64,000 bases of DNA, from positions 1,550,001 through 1,614,000 of the forward strand of contig LUGG01000003.1 of the NCBI GenBank assembly GCA_001683735.1. Reading direction: 5' to 3'. This document shows, piece after piece, positions 12,775-23,524 of the stretch. How positions within the stretch are numbered: the stretch's first letter is position 1; every line of letters starts with the position of its first letter. Both the position numbers and the translations under genes were made by a program. The DNA comes from Grifola frondosa. Taxonomy: Eukaryota > Basidiomycota > Agaricomycetes > Polyporales > Grifolaceae. The notes below the pieces were generated by a model. That model ran no database searches and was not told the DNA's origin. It worked only from the letters and a program-made list of their open reading frames with translations.

Positions 12775-13107
12775 CGAGTAAAGGCATGCCTTTGACGACT
12801 GGAACATGTGATCGGTGTCAATATTATTAGAACGTACTACGTAGCAGAGAATTCAATGGAAGTAGTCAGCCATTGTCATCGAAAGTGAATTGCAGGAAGG
12901 TCATATTTGTCATTAGCGCACCGCATTCATGCCTTATCGCGTATTAACCGCTCCGCATTTGCTTGCGACGTCCACATCCACAGTGCACAGACGCCATGTG
13001 GGGTCAAATGAGCACCCACATGATGAGCAATGCCATTTATCTGTCACAGAAATATGCAATTGCTCCATTCAAAGGAAGGAAAGAGCCTCACAGTAGCCTC
13101 GGAACTA
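12775..13107. other. Intergenic
   Basis: No supported coding frame was seen between the TATA-containing promoter and the 3' end of the next minus-strand gene. Confidence 0.35.
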
Positions 13108-13766
13108 CTATACACCGGATGATGCTAGTATCTTGTGGGCCTCGTCTTCGAGCTCGTGGATCTATCGTCATCGCTAGTAGTGGTTTTAGGTCATCGAAAC
13201 CGACTGAAGACGAACAAATGGTAATTCAAATCGATATCCACTTCCAAGCACTCACCTCGTGAATCGGACCACGGTTGCAAATGAGTAGAATTGTGTCCAG
13301 AGCGATCTCTGGGCTCTTCCATGCATGAAGAGTCTTGCCGATCTGCAAGTCAACAAACAGTTTCATCCGGGAACAGACTCTCAGATGGATGCCGCTGTTA
13401 CTAGCAAGGGGGTCCGAGAACGACTGGAATCCATCCATGCATAACAAAAATTTCAGGGCGGCAATATTTCAACGGCAACGGTTCAGATATGTCATTGAAA
13501 TCGATTATCGGGAACATGTAGTAGCGCAAGTCTTTGCTTTGCGGCTGAAAAAAGCGGTGAACTCTCCACTTTACGGCTTGTACTGTCACGATTCATTCAA
13601 ACGTAATCGATGACAGCGGCACTTACCTCGTCTCCGGTAATCGTAGTCTGGTGACTGTGCGGCCGGGGATAACTAAGACCGTTCTCGAACACCAGGGACT
13701 ACCGATCAAGCATGAATCGATGAGGTCCGACCAGGAACGTGTGGCGACAACGCGACGAATGAACAT
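13108..13766 (-). CDS. Unrecognised multi-exon gene, 5' end unresolved
   Basis: Good donor sites on the minus strand (GTAAGT at about 13626, GTGAGT at 13256) and conserved-looking exons support a real gene. Reading downstream: a short exon SPDYDYRRR, then AVKWRVHRFFQPQSKDLRYY with MFPIIDFNDISEPLPLKY and FVMHGWIPVVLGPP, then GIHLRVCSRMKLFVDLQIG, LHAWKSPEIALDTILLICNR, and a last exon IHELEDEAHKILASSGV ending at 13108. An apparent TGC-TAG-TAA stop near 13400 is bypassed if a five-C run lacks one base, as in several other genes here. A possible first exon starts at 13766 (MFIRRVVATRSWSD, presequence-like), but its splice phase does not fit cleanly. I do not recognise the family. Confidence 0.45.
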
Positions 13767-15125
13767 TCAGAACCCTGTTATATGAACTTCGTGAACTACT
13801 TGACTCCGGCGTTATGTAGTTTGCGGATGCACTTCGACAGTGACGTCCGCTGTTGCAAAAGTGTCGCAATATGGCTTCAACCGCTACTAGTATCTTGGTA
13901 GGGAAAGCGACTTCCAAATGTTGGAAACCCCGCAAAAGACCCAACGCAGGTTTGTATGAAATCTGTGAGAGAGTAGTTGGATTTGGAAAAAAAAGGTATT
14001 TCCCTTGTGTTGGCACTGAGGAGAATACTTCAGCACTACAAGACCGTGAATTATGCATGCAAAGCATTCGGGACAGAAGAAAGGAGAGCGTCCGAACTAC
14101 AATATTTAAGCGCCCAATTATCCTGAGGTAGTTGTGATTACATAATAACAGATCGATTTCAATTTCCAACTTCCTATGTTTGAGAAGGACCTGTAGCCTC
14201 AATACTAGTACCGGGGAAGCAAATCTCTTACTTTCTCTATCTCCTGCATTATCGTTAATTTACTGGTCCAGAATACGAAACGAACGACCGTCACAAGCCG
14301 ATCCGTTCGATTCTTTCTCGCTGTTTTCGCATCATCGTTCGAGTCTGCTCTCGCGATACAACGAGGGTCTGCCCTAGCTTTCCCTCCTCTCGACAAATCA
14401 AAGAAAGACTCGACGAAGGTCCACCGTTACTCTTGCTCAAATGGCACTGAGTTCAGGATCGTCATCACCGGAATGGTGTGTGCTTCATATCCGCAAGCCG
14501 CATGTTGTCCGCCAAATTAAATTTTGCGGTAAGCGATCAACGATGCTACTTCTCGTAGTTCAATGTTCTCTTTGGGGTGATTTGAATAGGCATCGAAGCT
14601 ATGCATATTGAGACGTTTTGACATTCACTGGTGTTCGCCTTTGTACCCATATGACCACTCTACTGAGGCACATGCGTTGGTCAATCCATTACACGGTCTC
14701 CTCGTGAGTCGATGTTTAGTCATGATCCATTATATATGTATAATTTGAAAGACTTTCCTGATGTCTCGAGGTGTACTCCGCCAATCGTAATAATTTTCCG
14801 GTGCTTCTCGGAGAAAGGCCATCGGGGTTATCCCATTGATATCATGAGCCCGCCGCACAATGTCTGAAGTAGTGGACCATTAAAGATAAAGAAGGTGGCC
14901 TTCAGCTTCGCAAACTGCATCAAATATCCCCTCGTAGCCTCCAAAAACCATGGAATGGTGTACAAGACAACGAAGCTTGGGGAAACCGGCGCCGACTTTG
15001 TCATTGGGAAAGTTTTCCTGTGTTTACTCCATTTATTTAGATCGTTCGAGGTATCTGATATGTCGAGACAGCACGGACTCATGACGGTGGCGTGCGTTAC
15101 TTTTTTCTGGATGTTATACTGAATT
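13767..15125. other. Long gap with no convincing gene
   Basis: Several open frames occur on both strands (for example 14828-15463 on the minus strand) but their composition is not coding-like and some lie antisense to the reductase pseudogene. A short stretch near 14440-14510 reads WCVLHIRKPHVVRQIKF and could be a remnant of a discoidin-type domain, too weak to call. Confidence 0.35.
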
Positions 15126-16540
15126 CTCATTGCTGCCATGTCTGGTCCATGAGGCCCGTACCGATCTTTAATGGATGAAGCCTTCGAAGCAATCAAGAGC
15201 GGCGTCAACGCTCCTCCGGAAGGAGCCAAGATAGTACTGAATAGCGGTGAGCCCAAACGTATCTCCTCACATTCGTTCAAATCCATGTTGTAGGGAAATT
15301 TCATGGCCAAGATTTTAGTGTAGAAATTTAGAACTTTTTGGCTAGATTTTTTGAGAAATATCCCGAGTATGCCGAGAAGACTTTCTTGCCTGTGAAGGTA
15401 CATCAGTGATGAACTATTTGCCCCAGACCAAGACTGATTCCATCTATGACAGGGCGGATTCAAACCGTTGCCGGAGGTCGACTTTGGGTCGACTGCTCGT
15501 GAGTACGCTGATGAGCAAGTTTGTATATTCGATAACTTAATATTGATTGCTACTGTAGTAGAATCTGCGCAATGCCATTGAGAAGATTCTCAAGGCGGTG
15601 CGCGAAACGAAGAAGGTTCCAACTGTCCTGCATCGATACCGGGTCGAGGACGCTATGAGGACTCTCGTCAAGCTCCTCGAGGAAGGGAAATTAGGAACAA
15701 CCGAATGCAAAGCCGAGACTCTGAGACGGGCGCTCGCGGTAAAGTCTTTTCCGTCTCCAGCAGTCCCTGTGATTTACATTGTCCAGATCCATCTGGTCAC
15801 TATAGTGGAGATCGAAATCAGCCCATAGTCGTATGAAGACGAACTAAAATGGTGGGTATTTGCTTTAGGTTGATAGGCTGTTACCTCATTTATACATCTA
15901 CTCTCATGGTAGTTCTTCCTACATGTGCGGACTTAGGTATTGCAGTCGCCGGATATTCGTGCATATATGTCGCTTTGTTAGTTAAATTTGAATGCTACTA
16001 ACTACGTCGTTGCATAGACCACTCAGTCACGGGTTCTTGATGGGTGCGATCAGGACGAAGGACGATCTTCCAGGCAAGTCGCGTTTTCTTCAATTTACCC
16101 GAAGAAGCTCGTTGGTCTTCAAGAATTACTGCTAAACAGCGACTGATGGGCGGCGCCACATGACTCGCTTTAAGGATGAGATATACTTTCGAAGTTCACC
16201 TCATACGAATGCTGACGGAGTGTGTTGATTCTTTTCACAGAATGTCGACCATAATATGGCAATTGTCAATGCTCTGAAAGCCATCGCCATCAAGAAGATT
16301 ACCCCTGCACAACTATGTACTGCATAGGTTGGCTCTCTCGGAGAACTTGTCTCTCCTCCGTACGTGTGGTTGTGTCGACACCCAATTCAAGAATTAATTT
16401 GTACCTCACAGGAACAAGGGGCATATGCCTGAGAACCTTGGGGGGGGGTTGATGTCGAGCCAACCGATGCAGAATGGAAGAGATCAACCACGTTATTGCC
16501 ACCCACCCATTAAGGGCCACATATATCTTGGTGATGCTCT
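15126..16540 (+). pseudogene. Decayed pyridoxal-reductase-like aldo/keto reductase
   Basis: Ordered fragments of one aldo/keto reductase appear in different frames, with intron remnants: EAFEAIKSGVNAPPEGAKIV (about 15180), FLARFFEKYPEYAEKTFLPV preceded by an in-frame TAG (about 15310-15400), GGFKPLPEVDFGS (15450), LRNAIEKILKAVRETKK (15560), EDAMRTLVKLLEEGKLGTTE and CKAETLRRALAV (15645-15740), TIVEIEISP (15800), HGFLMGAIRTKDDLP (16025), AIVNALKAIAIKK (16255), ITPAQLCTA followed by TAG, then a frame ending EINHVIATHP (16480). The order matches YakC/Plr1-type reductases that convert pyridoxal to pyridoxine with NADPH. Stops and shifts are spread over the whole length and the N terminus with the catalytic Tyr cannot be found. 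This goes beyond the one-base errors seen elsewhere, so I call it a true pseudogene. Confidence 0.75.
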
Positions 16541-16686
16541 CGAGGCCTACCTTTCGGGGTGAACAACGGACTTCATCATGTCTCGTGTTCTTGCGGAAAA
16601 ACATCACGTAATATCATAACGTGGAATTGCTACAAATGCTGAAACCAGGCCGTCATCAACATTATTGTGGTATCTGTGTAAGGGTA

Positions 16687-17761
16687 TTATTTGAGTTCAA
16701 GTATAGCTTTTTCGATGAATTGTGCGGCATCAAACACTTTTAACCATGGTCCTGCCAACCTGTGCTCAACCACACATTCGCCCTGTGGTTGCACCTCGTC
16801 CCCAAGATATTGTGCGGCTACACCCACATACGTTTCCGTTTGTTCCCCTCCACATTCATTCTGCAGTTCAAATCTGGCAAATTTCCACCCCCGTGGAACC
16901 ATCCCATCGATTTTCACGACATCCCGAGGAACGTCGTATTCGATCCGCTTGAAATCGAAGCCTAGCCCGAGACCAAGCGCCTTGGTATATGCCTCTTTGA
17001 GGGTCCAAATGAGATAAAAACGGCGAAGTGCCTCCAACTCCAGAATCGGTTGGGCGTTTGAAATTAGAATTTCGCGCTCTAGATCGGTGAGCTGTAGAAG
17101 TCCACCGTGAGGTCATATAAACCATGCGCTACAGCAAATATTCGCTCACTTGGTCTCCTACAGTGTTCACGAATCCGTGAAAAGTGTCTCGTTTAGGTAG
17201 CTGAAGCTTCATGACATCCACTCCGATCCTATATGCTGGCGGATCTGGATACAGATCGTCACCGCTGGCGTAGGCCATGGCGATCATCCCGCTATCGTGT
17301 GTGATGTTGTATCCAATCGAAGGATTCAGCCCGGGTGTAGTCTGTCTTTTCCAGGAAGTAGGTACAAAAATACATAAAATTATCAGCAGCTGTGTCACTG
17401 TAGTTAGAGAGAAACTTGCGACGTATGGTTTGCCCGTTTGCGTAAGGCCAAACGTCATAGAACTAACGGCTATTCCTCGCTCCCTTAGGAGTAGACGAGG
17501 AAGAAGCTTGCCTATAAGGCCGCCTATATGATGGTTTTATTTGTTATTGAAACCGAGTAATTGTACAATCACTCACGAAAACCATCCACTCGGTGATAAA
17601 ATCTTCCTAGACGATGCTGAGAGTCGGGATCAAGGATGCCGAGTCCACGTTGATACACCTATTAATATTATGTCTGGAGAGGTAGTGAAGTTAAAACGTA
17701 AACATACATCTTCCAGATCTGCAACATGGCTGACGTCGAATGTGACCGCCCAAACTTGCAT
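16687..17761 (-). CDS. 4'-phosphopantetheinyl transferase, Sfp/Lys5 type
   Basis: The start at 17761 gives MQVWAVTFDVSHVADLEDV. Further exons carry LIGKLLPRLLLRERGI, the fungal PPTase block PSIGYNITHDSGMIAMA, the metal-binding RIGVDVMKL and, in the last exon, YLIWTLKEAYTKALGLGLGF with the conserved W-x-x-K-E-A motif; the stop is at 16687. These are the three signature motifs of Sfp-type enzymes, which move phosphopantetheine from coenzyme A onto a serine of carrier proteins. In fungi this cytosolic enzyme activates fatty acid synthase, polyketide and peptide synthetases and alpha-aminoadipate reductase (lysine pathway). A second, AcpS-type transferase occurs at 37981, so the window holds both types. 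Confidence 0.88.
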
Positions 17762-17880
17762 ACTGTGAAATCGTAAATCGTGAAGCTCAAGTTTTGATGG
17801 GATCGCAGAGAATGATCAACTAGCGCCGATCGAAGTCATTAAGTTTATCTTATCTTATCGTTTCTTCCATACATACCACC

Positions 17881-19348
17881 ATGGTCGCTCGTCGGCATTT
17901 CGTATCGCTGGGAATGTTCATAGTTGACGAGTTTGCGTTCTGCGATGAAGACGGCAGACCCACTGGAAAAACATTACCACCTCAGGTCAGTTTGAAAGCC
18001 CATTCTAGTCCTTACTCGTCCTCAGGACATTTTAACGCATGTTCAAATGTTCATAGATTGGGGCGGAGGCACGTATGCCAGCATAGGTGCACGCATATGG
18101 TCAGAGTAATTGAATCCTATAAGTCATCTCTCTAATATCTTGATTCTGCAGGTTACCGTCAGATAAGTTAGGCATGGTTGTCGATAGAGGACACGATTTC
18201 CCGATCGAAATTCAAGAGAACTTAGATGCCTTCGGAGAGGACATGTGGCTTTATAGGGACAGACCAGAACATACTACTACCAGGGCTCTCAATGCATATA
18301 AAGGCGATCACAGAGGGTATCATCATCAGCACTTTATACAATCGGTTGTGGTTTTGTCGATGACCTTTCGCCTGACAGGTTTGAGTACCTTACTCCTCGG
18401 ATCAGAATAACTCCTCATGACTTGATGAATACAAAACTCGAGCAACCCGCGGTGTTGCATTTTATCTGTTCACCGGTGAGGGCCGCAACAATCATTTCCG
18501 AAGTCCAAGGTTACCCGGGTTGGAAACCGATCACTGTGTACGAACCGATACCTGTGCGTATTTTTTTTACCACAAATGCCACCTATATTCGCAATGAATA
18601 TATTGTAAAACAAGGATAGATGTGTACCTGAAGAGCTACCCGCTCTAATCAAAGTTCTCCCATCAATAACCATCTTGAGGTAAGACTGTTGATCTAAACG
18701 ATGTATCAATTTACATGATCTGCGTTTTGACCAGTCCCAACGCAGAAGAAGCGCTCTCTCTACTTTCTATGTCACTCCCGCCGACGAAAGCACTCATAGA
18801 AGAAGCATGTAGGAGGCTCCTAGATCTTGGGGTGGGCAACAACGGAAGCGGATGTGTGATAATTCGAAGCGGCGCCCTTGGTGCCTACGTCGCTACAAGA
18901 GAAAGGGAGGAATGGATCGATGCGTTCTGGGTTGACGACGACTCACACATAGTCGATGTCACAGGTTGGTCATCAGCAATTCATCACTACTATGCACTAA
19001 GGTGATGTTCCATTAGGCGCGGGTAATAGTTTCTTGGGTGGCCTTGGGGCGGGGCTCCTGTTGGCTCATGGAGACATATACGAAGGTTGGTCTTCTATTT
19101 GAGTCAAGTTTCCCTAATCCTTACGCGCAAGCGAAACAGCTACGTTGTATGCAACTGTCTCAGCGTCCTTCACCATTGAACAGGAAGGCTTACCCCGATT
19201 GTCGCGCGATCTCGGTGTCGACGGCGAAGTCACAGAACGTTGGAACGGGGATCTGCCTCGAGTGAGATTCGAAGAGCTACAGAGACGTCTGGCGAAGTTA
19301 CAAAGAAATAAATCATGCGGAAACTACAATAAACATGTTAAGGGGTAG
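17881..19348 (+). CDS. MAK32-like pfkB-family protein
   Basis: The start at 17881 gives MVARRHFVSLGMFIVDEF. Exons continue with the IGGGGTYASIGARI nucleoside-type motif, LGMVVDRGHDFP, FICSPVRAATIISEVQGYPG, EEALSLLSMSLPPTKA, GCVIIRSGALGAYVATRE and, near 19020, GAGNSFLGGLGAGLLLA, then ATLYATVSASFTIEQEGLP. The order is that of a pfkB carbohydrate kinase of the Mak32 group. In catalytic pfkB kinases the anion hole and base form a GAGD motif; here the Asp is Asn. Mak32 relatives are known to vary at this site, so phosphotransfer by this protein is doubtful. It ends at 19348, 93 bp from the convergent NC2-beta gene. Confidence 0.8.
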
Positions 19349-19441
19349 CATGTACGCATACCGTGTAGTCGTACAGGATGAAGAAAGATTCTGCCAATGT
19401 CCCACTGCATTATCGACGAACGGATCAATATTCTAAGGCGG

Positions 19442-20099
19442 TTATTGCTGGGTAGATTGGAACCTGGCTCGACTTGCAGCAAACAGCTCTTCCTGCTTCT
19501 GCAGGAGTTGCTCCTCTGTGAGCCCGGATGACTCTAGCTTCGATACTTTCTTCTCCCGATCCTTTTTCACGCTTGTAAACATAGGGGAAGGAATGATGCA
19601 GGACACGACGGACCTTCTGCTGCTGTTTGTGGTCTTTCAGGACGGTCTCCACCTCCTCCGTGAATGAGTCGAAGCCCAATGTCTGAATGAACACATGAAG
19701 ATCATAGTAGCTCCATACGAGCATAATTCGTACCTTCAGCGCGGAGATGATGTGTTCAGGTGCTATTGTCTTCTTAGATTCCTTGTCGCATATCTCGTTC
19801 GCCTCCGAAGAGACTAGGTGGATGAATTCTGCGGGAAACACCAAAACATCAAAACATACGGACCAAATAACAAACTTCGAAGGCATTTACCTACACAGCA
19901 TTCAATTATCAAATCGCGTGTTTCTTTCGCGCAGGTCACATCATTGGGCAAGAGTTCTAGCTCCAAATTATTAATGTTGGCGTATAATGAAACCAATAAC
20001 ATTGACAACATGCATACCTGCAATCATCTTGGTGACAGTGGCCTTCGGCAGTGACAAGTCTTCATCTGAAGGCGGCACCCCGCCTTCGTGGTCTGACAT
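19442..20099 (-). CDS. NC2-beta (Dr1), TBP-binding repressor subunit
   Basis: The start at 20099 gives MSDHEGGVPPSDEDLSLPKA then TVTKMIA, and short exons add ELLPNDVTCAKETRDLIIEC, EFIHLVSSEANEICDKESKK and TIAPEHIISALK, a complete histone fold. The next exons give TLGFDSFTEEVETVLKDHK and, after a 42-nt intron, the Lys/Glu/Gln-rich tail KLESSGLTEEQLLQKQEEL, ending at 19442. This is the whole of NC2-beta, about 140 residues. With NC2-alpha it clamps TBP on DNA and blocks TFIIA and TFIIB. Six short exons in 660 bp is typical for this lineage. Confidence 0.92.
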
Positions 20100-20270
20100 C
20101 GTAATCCTGGCTGTTTGTCGGAAGCCAATGAGCAATTCAAATGATAGCGTAGATGCAAGTGGGGGCGACGAGAGCGATCCGAGGCCTTGACCAATTTATA
20201 TGTGGGGTCGGCGGCTCAGAAGAGCGCATACCACTTTCGAAGTCCGCACGTGTTCACTTGACCATTCACT
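20100..20270. promoter_or_regulatory. Divergent promoter shared by NC2-beta and SmF
   Basis: Only 171 bp separates the two outward-facing start codons at 20099 and 20271, so both promoters and both 5' leaders must lie here. No TATA consensus is visible, as expected for constitutive housekeeping genes. Confidence 0.5.
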
Positions 20271-20758
20271 ATGTCTGCGGTATGGGATTGATTTTCACAC
20301 TTATTCCTGGAGCACTGTTCTGAAGCTGTCATATTGTCTCATGCACCTCTAGGTCAATCCAGTCAACCCCAAGCCTTTCATGCAGGAGCTCACTGGAAAG
20401 CCGGTGTTCGTGAGACTGAAATGGGGGCTTGAGTACAAGGGTTTCCTCGTCAGCACAGATGGATACATGAACCTCCAGGTATGGTTGCATATCCTCTGCC
20501 TGTTCTCCTTTTCCTGACTGACCTCGTTAAGCTTGCCAACACGGAGGAGTTCCAGGATGGAAAGTCAAATGGCGCGTTGGGCGAAGTGTTCATTCGGTGA
20601 GCAGCTCCATGTTGCATATCAATTTGAACAGCTATTGACTTCTTATATATCGTAGGTGTAACAATGTCCTATACATTATAAGTCCACCCTCTGCATACTC
20701 TTTTAACTTCATTTGCTGATGCTGTGTTCGTTTCTACAGGGAGGCACCGCAGGAATGA
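20271..20758 (+). CDS. SMF1: SmF, core snRNP protein F
   Basis: The first exon is only ATG-TCT-GCG; splicing to the exon at about 20352 gives [20 protein letters not shown], followed by [20 protein letters not shown] and YMNLQ (Sm1 motif), then [29 protein letters not shown] (Sm2 motif with the RCNNV signature) and a last exon REAPQE ending at 20758. About 90 residues, the normal SmF length. SmF is part of the heptameric ring on U1, U2, U4 and U5 snRNAs. The last intron uses a slightly unusual donor (GTCCAC). All motif residues are present and no frame break was seen. Confidence 0.93.
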
Positions 20759-21975
20759 CCCTTTTACGTCGAGTTGTTAGTTCGGTGTGTCAACGGAGGA
20801 CACTGGACGTTAGTTGTTCTCAGCCATAGTAACAAACACGGGGTTGCGCTCGTTCAGATACGTTATCTAGCATGGCGAGACCATAGAGGATGCTTGTGGG
20901 CTGCTGTACGAATTTGATTGTATTACTGAGATGTCGGACGTCTGCTATTAAAAAGTCCACTATGATGTATTGAATTACACCTTCTCAAGAAGTATATGAT
21001 AAGATGAGACCGGTTAATGCAAGTCCACTTCTCTGATGACTGTGCGAGCCACACTGGCAAAAACCACGTCCCGGAAAATTTAAATGGCGTTAACTCCGGG
21101 AGTAAAAAATGTCGATGTCTCTGATTTGTCACAAGGACTAAACGAGCCACAATTGCCATGAGGTGGGTCTCGAAGACACTACACACCCTAGCATGTAAGA
21201 TAGAGATGGGTCTATTTGTCTTCGTCTCTCTTTGCCGTAAGAGGCATGTCGAGCCCGACTCGACGCGCAGTCGCTTGAATCCGTTGGTCCGTGGAGAGAT
21301 CGTGCAAGGGATTATACCGTTCCAACAACGCCTAAAAACCGGAAACCCTTGTTCATAATGTGCTCAAAAGCAGGCGGGAACAACACTTGCTTTGTGAGTT
21401 CGCTGCGACTGCATGAACGTCACGACATTCTGGATGTCGTATCCAAACCGCTGTGGGTCTTCTGCCTGGCGATTTTTTTCGAATATGGCACGAAAACGGG
21501 AAACCACCACCCGAGACCTCGTGGCACGAGAAGTTATCGACTGAGGATGGGTGAGCGGATGATGCGACCGGTAAGACAAAAGAGCTGACCGCCTTTTGGA
21601 CTTCTCGAACGACCGTTCGGTAGGCTGATAAGAATTCCGTCGCCATGCAGCCGCACTAGATACGGAGAAGGTGGAGGCGATGCGCGAAGGTGGCACAGTG
21701 CAGGCACAGTGAGGCCACAAAACGCCATCACGTGGACTGGTTGACAATTGCGGCGATCGTTGTCGCTTAGCCCTTCATGCATCTCAGCGATACTGACCCA
21801 TGCCAAAGCGGTCCTCTCGTACATATAAAGGGCATCCTTCCGCTTCCAGCCACCCAACCCCCGGACTCAAGACACATCTTCGCAAGGCAGGACTCATCAA
21901 GACCCTCAAGACCATTCCGGACGCCGGTTACCCTCAAGACATCTAGGATCGCGTTCCAGCCGCGTTGGAGAGAAA
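20759..21975. other. Long intergenic stretch
   Basis: About 1.2 kb with only shadow-type open frames on both strands. It includes the 3' region of SmF and the promoter of the RRM gene. No repeat or RNA gene was recognised. Confidence 0.35.
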
Positions 21976-23043
21976 ATGACCACCTCTCGAGATTCATCTG
22001 AATCTGTCCAAGACCGCAGCGCCAGTGCATCCAGCACAAGTACGGTACTGCACGAGTTCAGGCGGTGAGCATCGTTTGATCATTTCACTTGTCTAGTGAT
22101 TAATCGCAGATACTACACAGCGTCTTGCAAGCATGACCATTACCTCAAGAGATCGAGGTTCTGACGCTGCAGCTGGTCCTTCTGTGCCTATTGCCGGTCC
22201 TTCTAGGTTTGTTCGCAAAAACGGTAAGGAAAAGGATAAGGGTAAAGGCAAGATGCGCACTGCTGCAGTCATGACTATCGGGGAGAAACAACGACTTCGA
22301 ATGTCTGAGAAGGTGGCAAAGACACGAGGGAAGCAACGGAAGCAGCATTGTTCGTTCATATGGGTTGGGGGTGTAAGTTCATTCTTTCTCCGAAACAATT
22401 GGCGATATTCATCTTTTCAAGTTATATCCGACTATTACTGAACCAATGTTGGAGGAGGCTTTCAAGGGAATGTGGAACTGTCATTCACGTCCAGATTCGT
22501 GCCACTTGTGGGCTCGCTGTTGTCATGGACGAGGTTCCCAAGGATTGGAGTTCTAACGATTGCCAATACGCGTCAGTTGAATTCGCTGAATCGGGGGCCG
22601 CCAAACGAGCTGTTCGCCTCGATGGGTCTGTCATCAACGGTTGTAAAGTCAAGGTTCGTCCTGATCATACTCTAGCTGTGAATGCGCTCACACGCGAATC
22701 AGGTGTGCCTCAATGCCATCGATCTACCGGGCACACAAGGTATCGCCATCCAGGAGCATATCAACAAAAAGTCAGCTCCTGTGGCGCCGTCTATGCTCCA
22801 ACGTGCGAGGGAGGCGATTGATAGGGTGAAGTATGTACGATGTTTATTCTGTGGTCGATCTTCTGCTTGATGCTGCAACCTCATAGATGCCTCACTGTGA
22901 ACCGGACGGAGGCCGTCATCGATCCCGCGCCCAGAGCGAATGATCGTCGACTTCGCCGCCTATACGCCCCACCCCAACCGCAGCCGGAACCCAACGCGGT
23001 GAAACCTTGGCCAACCCTCTACAACCCAAAGACGATCACGTAG
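21976..23043 (+). CDS. RRM-domain RNA-binding protein
   Basis: The start at 21976 gives MTTSRDSSESVQDRSASASS. A second exon encodes TTQRLASMTI and a Lys-rich, nuclear-signal-like segment (KNGKEKDKGKGKMRTAA, EKQRLRMSEKVAKTRGKQRK). Then a single RRM is visible: ALFVHMGWG (RNP2 area), LYPTITEPMLEEAFK (helix 1), CGTVIHVQIR, QYASVEFAESGAAKRAVRL (RNP1 area and helix 2) and GSVINGCKVKV. A Pro-rich C terminus (APPQPQPEPNAVKPWPTLY) ends at 23043. The frame is broken near 22346 and 22466 by single bases, and the splice after ALFVHMGWG is not clean, so the exact protein is uncertain. The likely role is nuclear mRNA binding; no named orthologue is claimed. Confidence 0.65.
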
Positions 23044-23524
23044 GTCGGTTTGTACCACTATTATTCCTCTCGTTTTTGCTGTCCCGCCTCGACTCTGGAG
23101 GATTCCTGGTCTTGTTCGATTGTATACCTTCATTATTTGTGAAATATAGACTGGTTTTATGAGAGCTGTATTGTGAGCGTCGACGGCATTTGGCACGCCT
23201 AGGATGCATCAGCCCACCATCATAAAATAGTTGGCTGGATTGAACCATGTTTGGTAAGCGCTAAGTCGCTAATCAAACAGCCGCGTCGCGAGTGCTGGAA
23301 TTCCCGCAGCTGGCAAGTTTGGTTGGTCAAACACCCAACCGATGACCTGTTGACCCGTCTGCCATCTTTCCTTCACTTTTCTCTCGCCTCTTTGTGTCTG
23401 AATGGCACCCAGTTGTTAGTATATTGTCGGCGTCAGAGGTACTGTTCTATGCCTCTCCATCGTGATCGGAGTTGGAGCTCATAACCTCCCAACAGTCTCT
23501 TTTGATCGTTCCAACTTCTGTCTC
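23044..23524. other. Intergenic, promoter of the eIF4A-like gene
   Basis: About 480 bp between the RRM gene and the next start on the same strand. No coding frame of interest. Confidence 0.35.

Noticed and set aside
14440..14515. Possible discoidin-type (muskelin-like) fragment WCVLHIRKPHVVRQIKF
   Set aside because: One short match without a continuing frame on either side.
14828..15463. 211-codon minus-strand open frame
   Set aside because: It lies antisense to the reductase pseudogene and its composition is not coding-like.
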